A stretch of DNA of 64,000 nt, from contig OU015568.1 in assembly GCA_907165135.1 (NCBI GenBank), forward strand, positions 6,332,501 through 6,396,500, written 5' to 3'. Source of the DNA: Oikopleura dioica (Eukaryota; Chordata; Appendicularia; Copelata; Oikopleuridae). The position numbers were made by a program, and so were the translations under genes. A model generated the notes under the pieces. That model was not told where the DNA came from, did no database searches, and worked only from the letters and a program-made list of their open reading frames with translations. Below are positions 1 through 14,147 of this stretch, one piece after another (position 1 is the first letter of the stretch; each line of letters starts with the position of its first letter).

Positions 1-676
1 CATTACCAGAAAAAAAAGCCAAGGGTATTTTTTCCTGAATCAAGTGGTAATGATTTTTATTCAATGAAAAGCCGCATGCGTCTTTTTGGATAAGCATAGA
101 TTAATTTTCTTTGGAGATTCTCGTCAGAACTTGAATTTAAGGCACCCAAATTAGCGATTAATAATATTTTTAGCAATTAATTAAGGTCCAAGGTGGGGCT
201 TTAATCGGCGGTGATATATTTTTGATGATCAAATAAAAGGGCGTAGTCTGCCCTTTTTTGGCTGGTGATAGATTAAGAAATTCGCATTCCTTTCGGACAA
301 CATCGAAAACGAATGCGCCCTTCATATTGGGTTCCATCCGAGCGTATGGCTGAATTACTTCTGCTCGGATTGGGGCGAAATCAAAGCGAAAAGAAAAAAA
401 AAGACGAAAGTCGATTCGCGTCCTAATTACCGTGCAATCGCTAATTCCTCCTAATCACTGTGTCCTTTTCCTGAAGCACGATTTACGAAACGTCGGGAGG
501 AGGATCAGAATTCCAAGAATGCATTCCGCAGATTTTTTTTAAAAGAATCTCCTTTCCGGAAATGCAATGGGAAAAAAAGAAAGCAAGAAAAGCACAATTT
601 TGCCTCCGAAACTAACCTAAAATTCTCCTTTTTCTTCTTTGCTTCGTAAATTATCATTATTGAACACTGATAAAAG
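1..676. other. Left edge, probably a Pax6 intron; no exon recognised
   Basis: This stretch precedes the first recognisable Pax6 exon. I looked on the plus strand for the N-terminal half of the paired domain, which must lie upstream, and found no matching frame. It is AT-rich with short poly-A and poly-T runs and no long open frame. The simplest reading is a large intron whose 5' exons are outside the window. The acceptor for the first visible exon is the AG at 675-676. Confidence 0.5.
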
Positions 677-4118
<3,442 letters not shown>

Positions 4119-4516
4119 ACAGCTCGGCGAGTACGTTTGTTTATTTAATGTTCATAACAGTACATATACATATACAGTTGTACATAAACATTCTTGTCCG
4201 AACTAGCATCTTTTCTCACTGTTCAAGAGTAAATGAAAAATGAAAAATAACGCTTGGGAAATTTCAGCGGAAATTCGTGACGAATAAAAGACGGCCAAAA
4301 TGAGATGAGCCCCTGTATTTAGTACCGCAAAAGGTTTTCCTGAGACTCGCTGCTGAATATTGAGTGGCTCATTCATTGCAGGTATTCCAGACTTTGGCGA
4401 CTACCGGGCTATTTAGGGCGAAATTGAGCATTTTTCTGTCTACTTTTTGCGGAAAAACAGGTGTTCTGGGTCTATTTTTTCTCCATTGGAGCTTGTTTTC
4501 ATTTTTATCAAAAAAT

Positions 4517-5978
4517 GGGCTACTCCTGGATCGCCCAGAATCCTGGATCGCCCAAATCCTGAATCGCCCGATTTCCTGGATCGCCCGGATCGGGGGATTC
4601 AGGATTCTGGGGGATCAGGGATTCTGGGGGATCAAGGATCGGGCGAATCAGGATTTTGAATTATTCAAAGTTTCAGTTAAAAATTTCTGTTTCCTCTTCA
4701 AAAATAATACAATAAGAACTTTACTGCACGATATTTTTCATTACAATAAATAAGTTTGGGGTTCTCCACTTTGTGTCGGGGTCAAAACTTCGCACCTGGA
4801 GAATACGGACAGGATCTCCAGCCGAGCAAATAGGATGCAAGAGCCCGCCGACAAGCGCTAACCCCTGCAGAGACTGCTCCTGCGCAGAATCGGAGCTACA
4901 CCCGGCACGAGATGTGTAAGCCATTGAGTAAATATGATCAAAGGGCACATTAACCCCAAGATCAAGACCAAGCTCAGCTGCGGATAAGCCTCAAAAGTGA
5001 GGATAAGGAAGACTGAAAAATGGAAATGTATAAAAATTTGCTCAATGGGGTAATTGAGGGCGTAGATTTCGATTTTGAAGTAAAAATTGGCGTTCAATGT
5101 CAAATAAGCTAAGAGCAGGATTTTTTATAAAGATTACTGCCCTGATTTATAAAGGTATTATCTGGATCATGAGGGGCATTAATCGCTATAATAATTACTG
5201 CCTGCTGGAGCTTTTATCATAAAAAGGCGTTTGATCATCTAAGCACAGCTTCGTCACGCTCTCCATATCTTGAGAAAATACCTTAAAAAATTTGGGCAGT
5301 AATCTTTGTAGAATCCTGCCCCAAGAATATTGGACATTTAAAGCCAATTTTGACTTCAAAATCGGATTCTACTCCCTCGATTACCCCACTGAGCGAATTT
5401 TAACCAATTTCTATTTTTAAGTCTTCCATATATTCTTTTTTGAGGCTTATTCGGGGCTGAGCTTGATCATGATCTTGAGCTCAATTTGCCCTGTGAATCA
5501 CAGGCTGTGATCATATTTACTCAATGGCTAACACATCTCGTGCCGATTGCAGCTCCGATTTTGCGCTGAGAGCAGTCTCTGCAGGAGTTAGCAAATGTCG
5601 ACGGGCCCTTCCATCCTATTTGCTCGGCTGGAGATTCTGCCCGTATTCTCCAGGTGCGAAGTTTTGACCCCGACACTAAGTGGAGTGTGCCATAAATTTG
5701 AAACTAAATAAATAGAACTTTCAACTAAGTTTTACGGCTATTTTTGGACGGAAGATTTCAAAAACCGACTTTTCTCATGAGGCAGGGATTAATAATTCAT
5801 TCAATCCTCTTTCATTATCAACTCAAAATTTATTTTCAAAATCTTCGTGTGAAAATCCTTGATCGCCCTGAATTCCTGGATCCCCCAGAATCCTGAATCC
5901 CCCGATCCGGGCGATCCAGGAAATCGGGCGATTCAGGATTTGGGCGATCCAGGATTCTGGGCGATCCAGGAGTAGCCC
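4517..5978. mobile_element. Foldback DNA element with 7-bp target duplication
   Basis: The ends are GGGCTACTCCTGGATCGCCC and its inverted complement. AAAAAAT is duplicated on both sides (4510-4516 and 5979-5985). The outer parts of both arms iterate a TGGATCGCCCAGAATCC-like unit. Further in, long stretches (about 4745-5000 and 5470-5700) are also inverted copies, for example TACTCAATGGCTNACACATC against its complement. No transposase frame is visible, so it is non-autonomous. It lies between the 3' ends of Pax6 and the HSF-type gene. Confidence 0.85.
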
Positions 5979-6419
5979 AAAAAATGAGCAAAAAGGAGAG
6001 ACAGTCGAAACCGGAGACTGTGCGATTAGTACTAATCTCAAAAAGAAGCGTCATTCAATTTCGCTGAGATGGCTCAATCTGTCCATCCGGCTTTAACTTC
6101 ACGGGGCTACTCGGAAAAGGGGATTGAGAATCATCATCGCAAGCGCACAAGCGCAAAATGTTAAAGCTCAATTATACTGAAGAATGCGCGCTGTCATTGT
6201 AAATCCTTTCTGCTGACGTGCGTAACTGTCTTTCGAAATTTAATAAGTAACTAATAGACTAGTCATTCTTTGAACTTTTGAAGATTGTATTTTGATAGAT
6301 AAATGAACTGTAATTGCACTGGCAGGAATATGCAAAAGAAAGTAAGTAAATGAAAAAAATGATATGGAAAAAATAGGGTCGATAAATTCACAAAATTAAA
6401 TATTGAAATCGTCTTTTTT

Positions 6420-8867
6420 TCAGAAGTTGAGCTGCTCGTTTTGAGAATTCACGCTGTTCAGCTTTTGCCTGTTGTTGGAGAAGCTTGTTGCTCCGTTGTC
6501 TTAAGATTTTTGTTACAAAATGTGGAGGGGAAAATGATTACCGGGGTTTTTGTCAGGAATTTCGTCGAGCCAGGCTTGAATGTCGGAGAGTCCTGAATAT
6601 CTTGTGTTAGCATATCTTTTTTTCACCCAAAAATTACCCTGAATTGGCGCCGGCGTTTTAGACTGAGGTATCTGATTGGTGCCATAGGTGGAGAAGTTTG
6701 TTCCCTGAATGATGATTTACGCTTCTGTTGATGGTTTGTTTTACTTACTTGGTTGTTTGTTGGGCTTCGAAGTCCAGCGGGAAGGGGCATTGGAGACATG
6801 GACGGCATTGGGACATTCAACTGGCCAGTGTAGGTCGGGCTCATGTTAGTGATGTCATACTGGATTGGAGGTGGACTCTGGAAGCCGTTTTGCTCAGCGG
6901 AAGTTCCAGGCTGGGTGTTGATCCAATCGCCCGTTCGCATCATTGAACTCTGTTGCTGGACTCTGTCATAATCAGGAAGCTAGAAAAACTGCTGAAAAAG
7001 GGCTGGCAAACGGAAGCGCAAACCTTCAACCATTGGCCACTTCCAGATTTTTGATAGTAGCCGTTGTTCTGAAGAGCTCGCATTCTCTCTTCTGGTGTTG
7101 GAGCGTGATCCTGATTTTTTTGGAGCGTCACCGTTGGCTGCGAATTTGTAGCGAAGTTGATGGGCTGCACTTGCGGCTGAGAGTAGCTCCCCGGCGGGAG
7201 AATGAATTCCTCACAGGGTGGCATATCCATATGATCTGGCAGCGGATGGGCAGGCTCCATTCCCTGACAAAAAGGTAAAATTCATCAAGAAAGCTTTAGT
7301 TTACCTCCAGAATGCCGCGCTCTTGAATGAGTTTGTTGCGAGCCTCGCCAACTTCAAGCTGCTTTTCTGAAAAAATCACTAGTCAAAAATTGCAATCAAG
7401 GAAGAGTACTGACCTTTTTCTCGAGAAGATCCAGAGCGCAAAATGTGGACCAAAAGATCAGGACGGTTTTTCATAAAGAAGCCATCTTTGTGAACATAAT
7501 GGCTGAAGTGATTTGGGTCGCTTCCAGTTTCCTCGCGTCGTTTTCTGAATTTTATTTAGGGAAAAAATTAGTAAGAGGGAAAACCTGAAGCCATAAAGAT
7601 TTAATTGACGAATGAAGCTAGGAAATTCTTTCGTCTGAATTGGCGCCTTTTCCTCCTTCGACAGTTTCAAAAACTGGTGGTCGAAGGCTTCGCGCTCGAT
7701 GATAAAATGATCCCCTTTCGAGTTCCAGTTGATCGAGTCAAACGACTCGTCGTTGAGGACTTCGAAGAGCTTGCTCACGAACGGCTGAATCTCGCACTTG
7801 CCAAGTGCTTCCTGAAATTTGTTAAGATGCATCTAACGGATTGTTTTTCTACCTTTTTCAAAGCAGCTTTGGATCCCTTTGGCGCTCTTTTTGTGAGAGC
7901 TTTCTTGCCAGTTCCTCTTGCTTTTCGGACAGGATTCTTCCTCTTCAGAAGCTGTTTTTCGGTAAATTCAGGGTCAGAATCTTCGGATTGATTCTTCGCT
8001 GTTCTTTGGCGGGTGCCTCGTCGATTTCCAAATCCTTGAAGCGCCTTAATACTTGTTTTAGAAGTTAGAACGTAGTTCGATGATTCTTACAGCTGTGGCG
8101 ATATTGGCGATCATCACATTCACTTGGGTTTGAGTCGCATCCATTGTGATTTGATACTCGTAATCGTCCACTGGCTCGGTCTTGACCTGATCCATGAATT
8201 CTTCGAAATCATCGTAATCTTCAGGCTGGTTTTCTTTATTCGAATCCGGCCGGGCGTTGATGGGACTGTCAGACTGGTCGACCTCAGGTGGAGTTGGTAC
8301 GAAGCCGTCGCCAACCGCGTTTTCTTCAGGAAGGCTGTCAGAAGATTTTGCTTTCTCGGAAATTTTCGGCGAAGGATTGGTCCTCGACCCATTTGATGCG
8401 TCGCCCAAAACAGCTGTCGTCTTCGGTTGGAGGGTTTTCTGCTCAACTGGCTCTGTATTTTTACAAACTTGAGTTTTGGGAGCAGACTTTTCTTTGGGCG
8501 TTTTCTTTGGTGGCTTCGATTCCTTCTTGGCTTTTGGCTCTTTGGTGGGCTTGGTTTTCGCATCCTTCTTAGCCTTTGGCTCTTTCTTGGACTTTGGTTC
8601 ATTCTTAGCCTTCTCCACTTTTGCGCGTTTCGCTTTGGCACCCACTCTTTTTCCCTGTAATCATTCAATAACTGAAATCGCCCTATGCTTTACCTGAGGA
8701 ATGTCATTAGACGGGACAGTGTTACCAAACGGCTTTGGAGCAGTTCTCTTCCTTGTCGTCCGCCGGAGAGAAGCTCCTGCTTGCTCCTCTTTTTGCTGAG
8801 GGCATTCGTCAATGTTCCCCTCGTCTGAGTTCTCTTTTTGATTTCCACCCTTCGCTGAAACTTTCAT
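6420..8867 (-). CDS. Heat-shock-factor-type DNA-binding protein with long basic N-terminus
   Basis: Eleven exons on the minus strand: 8694-8867, 8091-8654, 7853-8044, 7585-7811, 7414-7544, 7305-7366, 7024-7263, 6749-6979, 6638-6704, 6542-6592 and 6420-6499. All phases agree, giving about 672 residues. Residues from about 311 form the HSF winged-helix DNA-binding domain: IQPFVSKLFEVLNDE, then FPSFIRQLNLYGFRK, the second half being read across the next splice to HFSHYVHKDGFF..RPDLLVHI. A short helical segment (VGEARNKLIQERGILEG) and a Gln/Pro/Met-rich tail follow. The first 310 residues are rich in KKEPKAKK-type repeats, resembling a histone H1 tail, plus an acidic patch and a VKTEPVDD motif, a candidate sumoylation site. 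HSF1-type proteins start almost directly with the DNA-binding domain, so this layout is unusual. The heptad oligomerisation region is weak. HSFY/HSF5-like relatives are alternatives to HSF1. Confidence 0.85.
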
Positions 8868-9260
8868 AATTGATGAAAAAAGATCGATTCCGAATAAAAA
8901 TGAGCTGACAATAACAAATTTGCTCCGGTTCCGCCACCACTCTAGAGAGAAATTCCACGCCGGAACTCAACAACAACGCGAAAAAGGGATGTTCCCAAGT
9001 CTCATAGACGCTTTTGGCGATAAAACAGTAAGTTATGTAATAAAATTTATGATTTTGGAGCGTCTCCCAGATGATAAAAGCCGTTTTCGTGTTTTTATGT
9101 CTGCTAGACTTGACTGTAATTCAACGGTGGAAATAATTTTATTTTCTTGCTGGTCTCAAAGACTGGACCAAAACTGTAATTGCTTGTTATAACTTTATTA
9201 GTAGCGTGAATAAAATAATGCAGGTGAGAAAGTGAAGTTGGCAGTAGTGAAAACTTTGAA
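8868..9260. other. Short spacer between two minus-strand genes
   Basis: Contains the presumptive promoter/5' UTR of the HSF-type gene and the 3' UTR of the coiled-coil/catenin-like gene. The minus strand carries an AATAAA near 9195. No other coding frame is convincing. Confidence 0.5.
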
Positions 9261-12200
9261 TCAATAGGCGATCTTGAAATCGGTCTGGAAGCTCTTTCTC
9301 AAGAGTTCCTTTCGTCGAGCAAGATTGTCTTCCTTGTCTTCATCTTTCTCGGAATGAATCGAGCAGGAATGAGCGGCTCGGACGAAATCAACGACGACTT
9401 GGAGGAGATTTTTGGCGTTAATCAGCATCGAGTTGATTGATGTCGATTCGATTTCTTCGAGACCTAAAGAAGACTTTAGCTACTGTAAGTAATAATAGTA
9501 GTGGTACCTTGTCTCGCGTAGACTTTTGATAAGAGTCGCAGTTGATGTCTCAGCGGTTCTAGTTCTTCACTCGCCATCTTGAGCTGTTTCTTCAGTCGGA
9601 TGTCCCGGCAGCCTTCCAGCAGCGGAATTCCATTATCCCTCAGCTCCACTGCCGAGAAACAAAGCTTTTTAGCCGCGATAATGAAGTCCTCATCAGATTG
9701 GCATGGCCCCTTCCCTTGAATGTACCACATCATCCCGGACATCGTGTCCTGCATGCTCTTCGCCACCGAGACAACATCAGTCGAGCCACTTGATCCCTGA
9801 ACGTCAAGCTTTTCGAATTCTTGTTTTGCTTCTTTTTGGATCTCTCGGAGCTCGACGATGTTTTTGTTGACTTCTTCGATTTCGGTTTCGTCGATTCTAT
9901 CTGCGATTTCTTCCCGAACCGCCGGTAGTTCATCACCTGACTCGTATTCGTAAATCGACTTTTCTGAAGATTAAAAATGATTAGCCGTTAATTTGATTTT
10001 CAATTTGTGGAGCTAATCGTCGATTAGTAATCGAGCTTGTAGGCATGAATCATAAGCTGTATGTGATCATAACTAAAGATTTATTATCAATATCGCTCGT
10101 CTAAAAATAAAAAAAATCTATAAAAATGGACAAAACCACAGTCTTATGGTTCCCAAAATTCATATGAATTCTGCTGCTTCTCACCTATATCCTCTTGGTC
10201 CGCATAATTATCATCGATGAACGACACATGCAGGCTCTGGTTGAATCTGAAGCTCATATCCGAGTCACGTGGTGTCGTCACTGTGCTAGATTTTCTCGAA
10301 GATGTTCGTCTCAATCGCTCCATTTGCAGCTTCATCGCATAATAACGCCACTTGTATACAATCGCCTTTGTCCGCTCATTCAATATTAACTGAATTTGGG
10401 CTTCAGGCGAACCTACAGTAAGAAACGAACCTGTTCATATTTGGCCTTTGCTTCATTTGTCAGTGAATTCTGCGCTGCTTTTGCCTCAAGTTCGCGTTGA
10501 TAAGCATTTTTTACTTCGTTCAGTTGTCGTTCTATCGCCTTGAAAAACAGCTGTATGTAATCTCATTTCATTACAGTCAGACTTACAATATTCTGGGAAG
10601 CTCCATCGTCAGCCTTCTGACTCTGCTGCAACAACTGGGCCTTGGCCTTTGACAACGCCTAATAGTAGGAGGTAAAAGCAACAAAGTAAACAAAAGGCCA
10701 ATCAAGCAAGAAAGACGATAATTTTAACCAAATTCAAAATGATCTGAATTTTCAATTACCAATCATCCAAAAGCTAAATAATTCATTTGATCTTACCTTC
10801 GAGGTTTTCTCAAGTTCCTGGCGAGCTACATCGTTGTAGTGGCGTTCCTCGTTTAGATTTCTTTCTAGAGCTCGTACTGATGACCTGACTTTCTCATGCT
10901 TGTCGGTGGCGCTTTGAAGCTCAACTTTCATCTGGTTTATTTTGGTCGAAGTTTCTGTGCAGATTTTTTCAAGTGCCAGGATTTGAGCTTCCTTTTCTTC
11001 CATTATCTTGTCTTTCTGTCTCATTGCTGACTCGAGCGAAGCTGAAAAGAAAGTGTCACTTGGGGAACAATAATAGGAAGATACTGTAGCAACCACTGCA
11101 TTAGCTTACTTACCAATTTGTGAAGTTTGCTCCTGAAGTGTTTCTTCTAGCTCAGCGATTCGTGATGTGAGGACATTGTGATGCGCATCATTTTCTGAAG
11201 GGAGTTTAAAGTTGGGGAGATGGAGGAGGGATGAATTAACCTCGTTGTGCTTTTATCAGAGCACTGTGATTATACTGTAGTAAATCATTGAAGCTCATGA
11301 AGCCTGGCAAATCTAAATCGTTCGATGAATCTTGATGTTTATTGTTGTTATTGATAAATTACATGTAAGTCGAACGGTTGGGAAGACAGAGGAGTTGAAC
11401 TGAGTGTATAAAACTTATCATCAAGGAAGAAGTTAAGAAAATTTATATACAATCCAGTTAATCATAGATTTATGGTCCGGTAAGGGACTCCCCTTGTTAG
11501 TTTTTTCCTACTTACTTGATCCACTGCTTGAATTGGTGCTTGTAACATTGTTATTCTGCCTCGTCAGTGATGAAAAAGCAGCTGCTCTATTCAGCACGCG
11601 CCTGGGGGCAGAGGGTTCCGAATTTCGCTCCGAAAATCGAGCGCCGGTTCGAAAAGTTCGGAAATTTCGGAACCCTTCCTGAGTGAACTTGAACTCGATT
11701 CTCTCTTTTCTCTCGTCGCCCCTGAAAGCCCACTTGGCGTTGGAGTTTTTCTCATGCTCTCTGTTTTCGGGAAATTTTAAAATTTAAGATTTCGGCCAAT
11801 CAGATTTCCGGACAATTTCCTGAACTCGTGGAACCTCTCCTCTCCAAAGAAGCAAGCTCTGCGGCCAAATTTCGCGTATTCGGGGGAGTGAAGGTTGAAT
11901 CCCCAAAACTTCCTCTGAAAATCGCATTCTGGAAAATCGAGTCAAAAATCTCGAAAAAAACCTAAACGTTGATTTTCGCGATGATCCATTTTGCGAGAAG
12001 ACATCTTCGTCTGGTTCGAGGACAATGAGATCGATGAGTGATTTATTCTCGGCGAGAAGGCCGAGGTTGGTTTCTTCCGCTTCCGTGAGGTTTTTCTTGA
12101 GCTGGAGGATGATTCGCTCCATTTGATCGACTTGCTTCTTGAACTTCGAATTTTCATTGTTTATCTTCCTCTCCACCTTCCTCATCGATTCCAAATCGTT

Positions 12201-13215
12201 GGCACATTTCTGATGCATTCTATTTTCATTTTCAAATCTCTCCGTCAGCACCTTCATTTTCTCCTTCATCTCTTCAAGTTCAATTCTTTCTGAAACAAAA
12301 AAAGTCGATTTTTGAAAAACTCAATTTGCTTTGCAATTTTCAATTAATCATTGAAAAGAAACGCAAATAAGAAGAGATCGGCGAATCGATTCTACTAACG
12401 GACGGGTGAATTTTGCTTTTTACGCCTCGTGGCTCATCAAGAATCCGATTTCGCGGTACTTTTTTTTCGCATAATGGTTCAATATTAAAAAATAGTACCT
12501 AGTTCATTTTGCTCGAAATAGTATCGTTCAGGCTCGTTTTTGAGCATTTTCGTCAGCTCGATTTGATTTTCTCCAACATCATACAACTCATTCAGCGTAT
12601 TTGGACTCAGGGCCGGGCTCAGAAACCTGTTTAAAAACCTGAGTCAGGGTCAAAATTGCCGTCGATGTACTTTTTGAAATCTGGCGAAGCGGGGCTTCTT
12701 TTGAAGCTTTTTGAGAACCCTGACTCAGGTTTTCAAAACAGGTTGCCGAGCCCTGACTCAGGGAAAGGTTGAAAATGGCGGTAAGGATCTCCCCAGTCTT
12801 CTCAATCGTGTCAGGATCGTCAGATAAGGGTTGAAATGAACCAGCAGCTTGGCAAAAACGAACAAGTTCTTCATGACTTTGGGAAAATAAAACAACTCCG
12901 ACTTATGATTTGATGAAAGAATTTTCCATTTTTTCGGATGTTTCATAATTTTTCCTCATCCTCTCCTAAAGCAGCTGCAAAAGTAACTTTTGACGATTTC
13001 ACGGCTAGTTTGGACACGAAACTAAATAATTTCTCGTCGCAGTTTTGGGCAAAAGAAATCAGAAGATTCCATTTCTCCCGATTTTCGATTGCTTGTAGTT
13101 TTCCTGTATTGAGGTATTTTTCGATGATAAACAATTCTAGCTCTTCCCAGCTGGCTTCAGAAGCATTTGAAAGGGACTCGGAGAAGTACTCGTAAAATTG
13201 ACGGAAAATATGCCC
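9261..13215 (-). CDS. Coiled-coil protein with alpha-catenin/vinculin-like C-terminal domain
   Basis: Minus-strand exons with agreeing phases: 11241-11312, 11114-11194, 10797-11041, 10587-10658, 10431-10538, 10185-10389, 9508-9963 and 9261-9463. Upstream exons near 12000-12290, 12485-12605, 12764-12895 and 12985-13215 are clearly coding, but some joins are unresolved. The middle is a long coiled coil (e.g. EEKEAQILALEKICTETS). After RYYAMKLQMERLRR and a Ser/Thr-rich linker, the last about 220 residues resemble the alpha-catenin tail: DVVSVAKSMQDTMSG, IQGKGPCQSDEDFIIAAKKL, INAKNLLQVVVDFVRAAHS. In alpha-catenin and vinculin this helical-bundle domain binds F-actin, so a link from the coiled-coil part to actin is inferred. 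In-frame splicing at 10185/9963 (GAG GAT ATA G|AA AAG) ties the two parts. Ignoring that donor gives a stop after EFWEP, a possible short isoform. The N-terminal region (FYEYFSESLSNASEASWEEL) I do not recognise. Confidence 0.7.
12614..12754. mobile_element. 141-bp MITE inside the coiled-coil/catenin-like gene, 9-bp target duplication
   Basis: The inverted arms are GGGCTCAGAAACCTG and CAGGTTGCCGAGCCC. GACTCAGGG is directly repeated at 12605-12613 and 12755-12763. On the minus strand the flanks read as one coding frame once the element and one duplicate are removed (..NLSLS + PNTLNELYDV..). No GT-AG pair that I tried excises it in frame. Confidence 0.75.
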
Positions 13216-14147
13216 AGCTAAAAAGAAGGATCAAAGCTTTCATTTTGAATTCTTCTTATTTTTCTTGATCCTTGCCTAAGTGAGAAATTTTCAAGGGCAT
13301 CGACCCCTTTTTTTCTTTTTGCTCTTCTCTCTTTCTCTCTTTTTAAAATCTTTCCGTTACTTTTGAAATTTGTAAATTTGATGATTGAAATCAAAGAATC
13401 ATAAGACGCTGTTTCCGGTTCATATTTGACGCGGTCTCAAATCAGAGCACTCCTCATAAACAACCCCCTTAGAGTTCCCCTTATTCCCCGCGGACCCCCT
13501 AGGCCCTAGGGGCTCACCCAGGGGTCCCCCCACCAGACCCTCCCCCCGATAGTCCTCATTCCTTGATCTGACCACGGGTCGAATTTCTAGTGATATGGAA
13601 TTAAAAGTCTCCAGCTCGAATAAGCCCTTTCTTTGGATAATAATTTATTGATTATAATTTTTTCAACAAAGCCTTTATTGATTTTCCTTGAAACACAGAC
13701 GCTTAAAGTCGAAAAGTGCAAATGGATGCTTCTCGAAGTCATTTTTCAATTAGTCACAACCTACAACTCGTAAGCCTCCCACCAGGTGCTACTGAGCTTG
13801 AGTTCATTAGTAGCTTCAAGTTGAGTCTGTCCGACAGAGAAACAAAGTTCTCCCAAAGAATGACAACGATGATGTTATCGTTTGAATTGATGCAACTGCT
13901 CAGCGTCTTGGAATGTCTTCATTTTCGTCGTGTCTTGTTTGGTTGGTTTTGTCGTTGAGCTGGGAGCAGGGTGGCTCAACTCAGACTACTCTCGCACTCG
14001 ACCCTCTGTTCCCAACGCTGATTGGAGCGCGCACCAACTCGCCCAATCGCGCCAACTCGCACAAAACCAGCATCAAATCGACGAATTTCAAAAAAAAAAC
14101 AACCAGAGCAGAGCCATTTCCAGCCCCGCCCCGGCCATCTTCGGACG
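13216..14147. promoter_or_regulatory. Head-to-head intergenic region
   Basis: Separates the minus-strand coiled-coil/catenin-like gene from the plus-strand Cys-rich gene, so it should hold both promoters. It includes poly-pyrimidine tracts (13300-13345), a run of C-rich and AGG-rich sequence (13480-13555), and an open plus-strand frame at 13913-14206 with low-complexity character that I do not trust as coding. No TATA box was assigned. Confidence 0.4.

Noticed and set aside
8120-8668. Long open frames on both strands opposite the basic region of the HSF-type gene
   Set aside because: They are shadows of the lysine-rich coding exon; only the frame used in the model has consistent splice phases.
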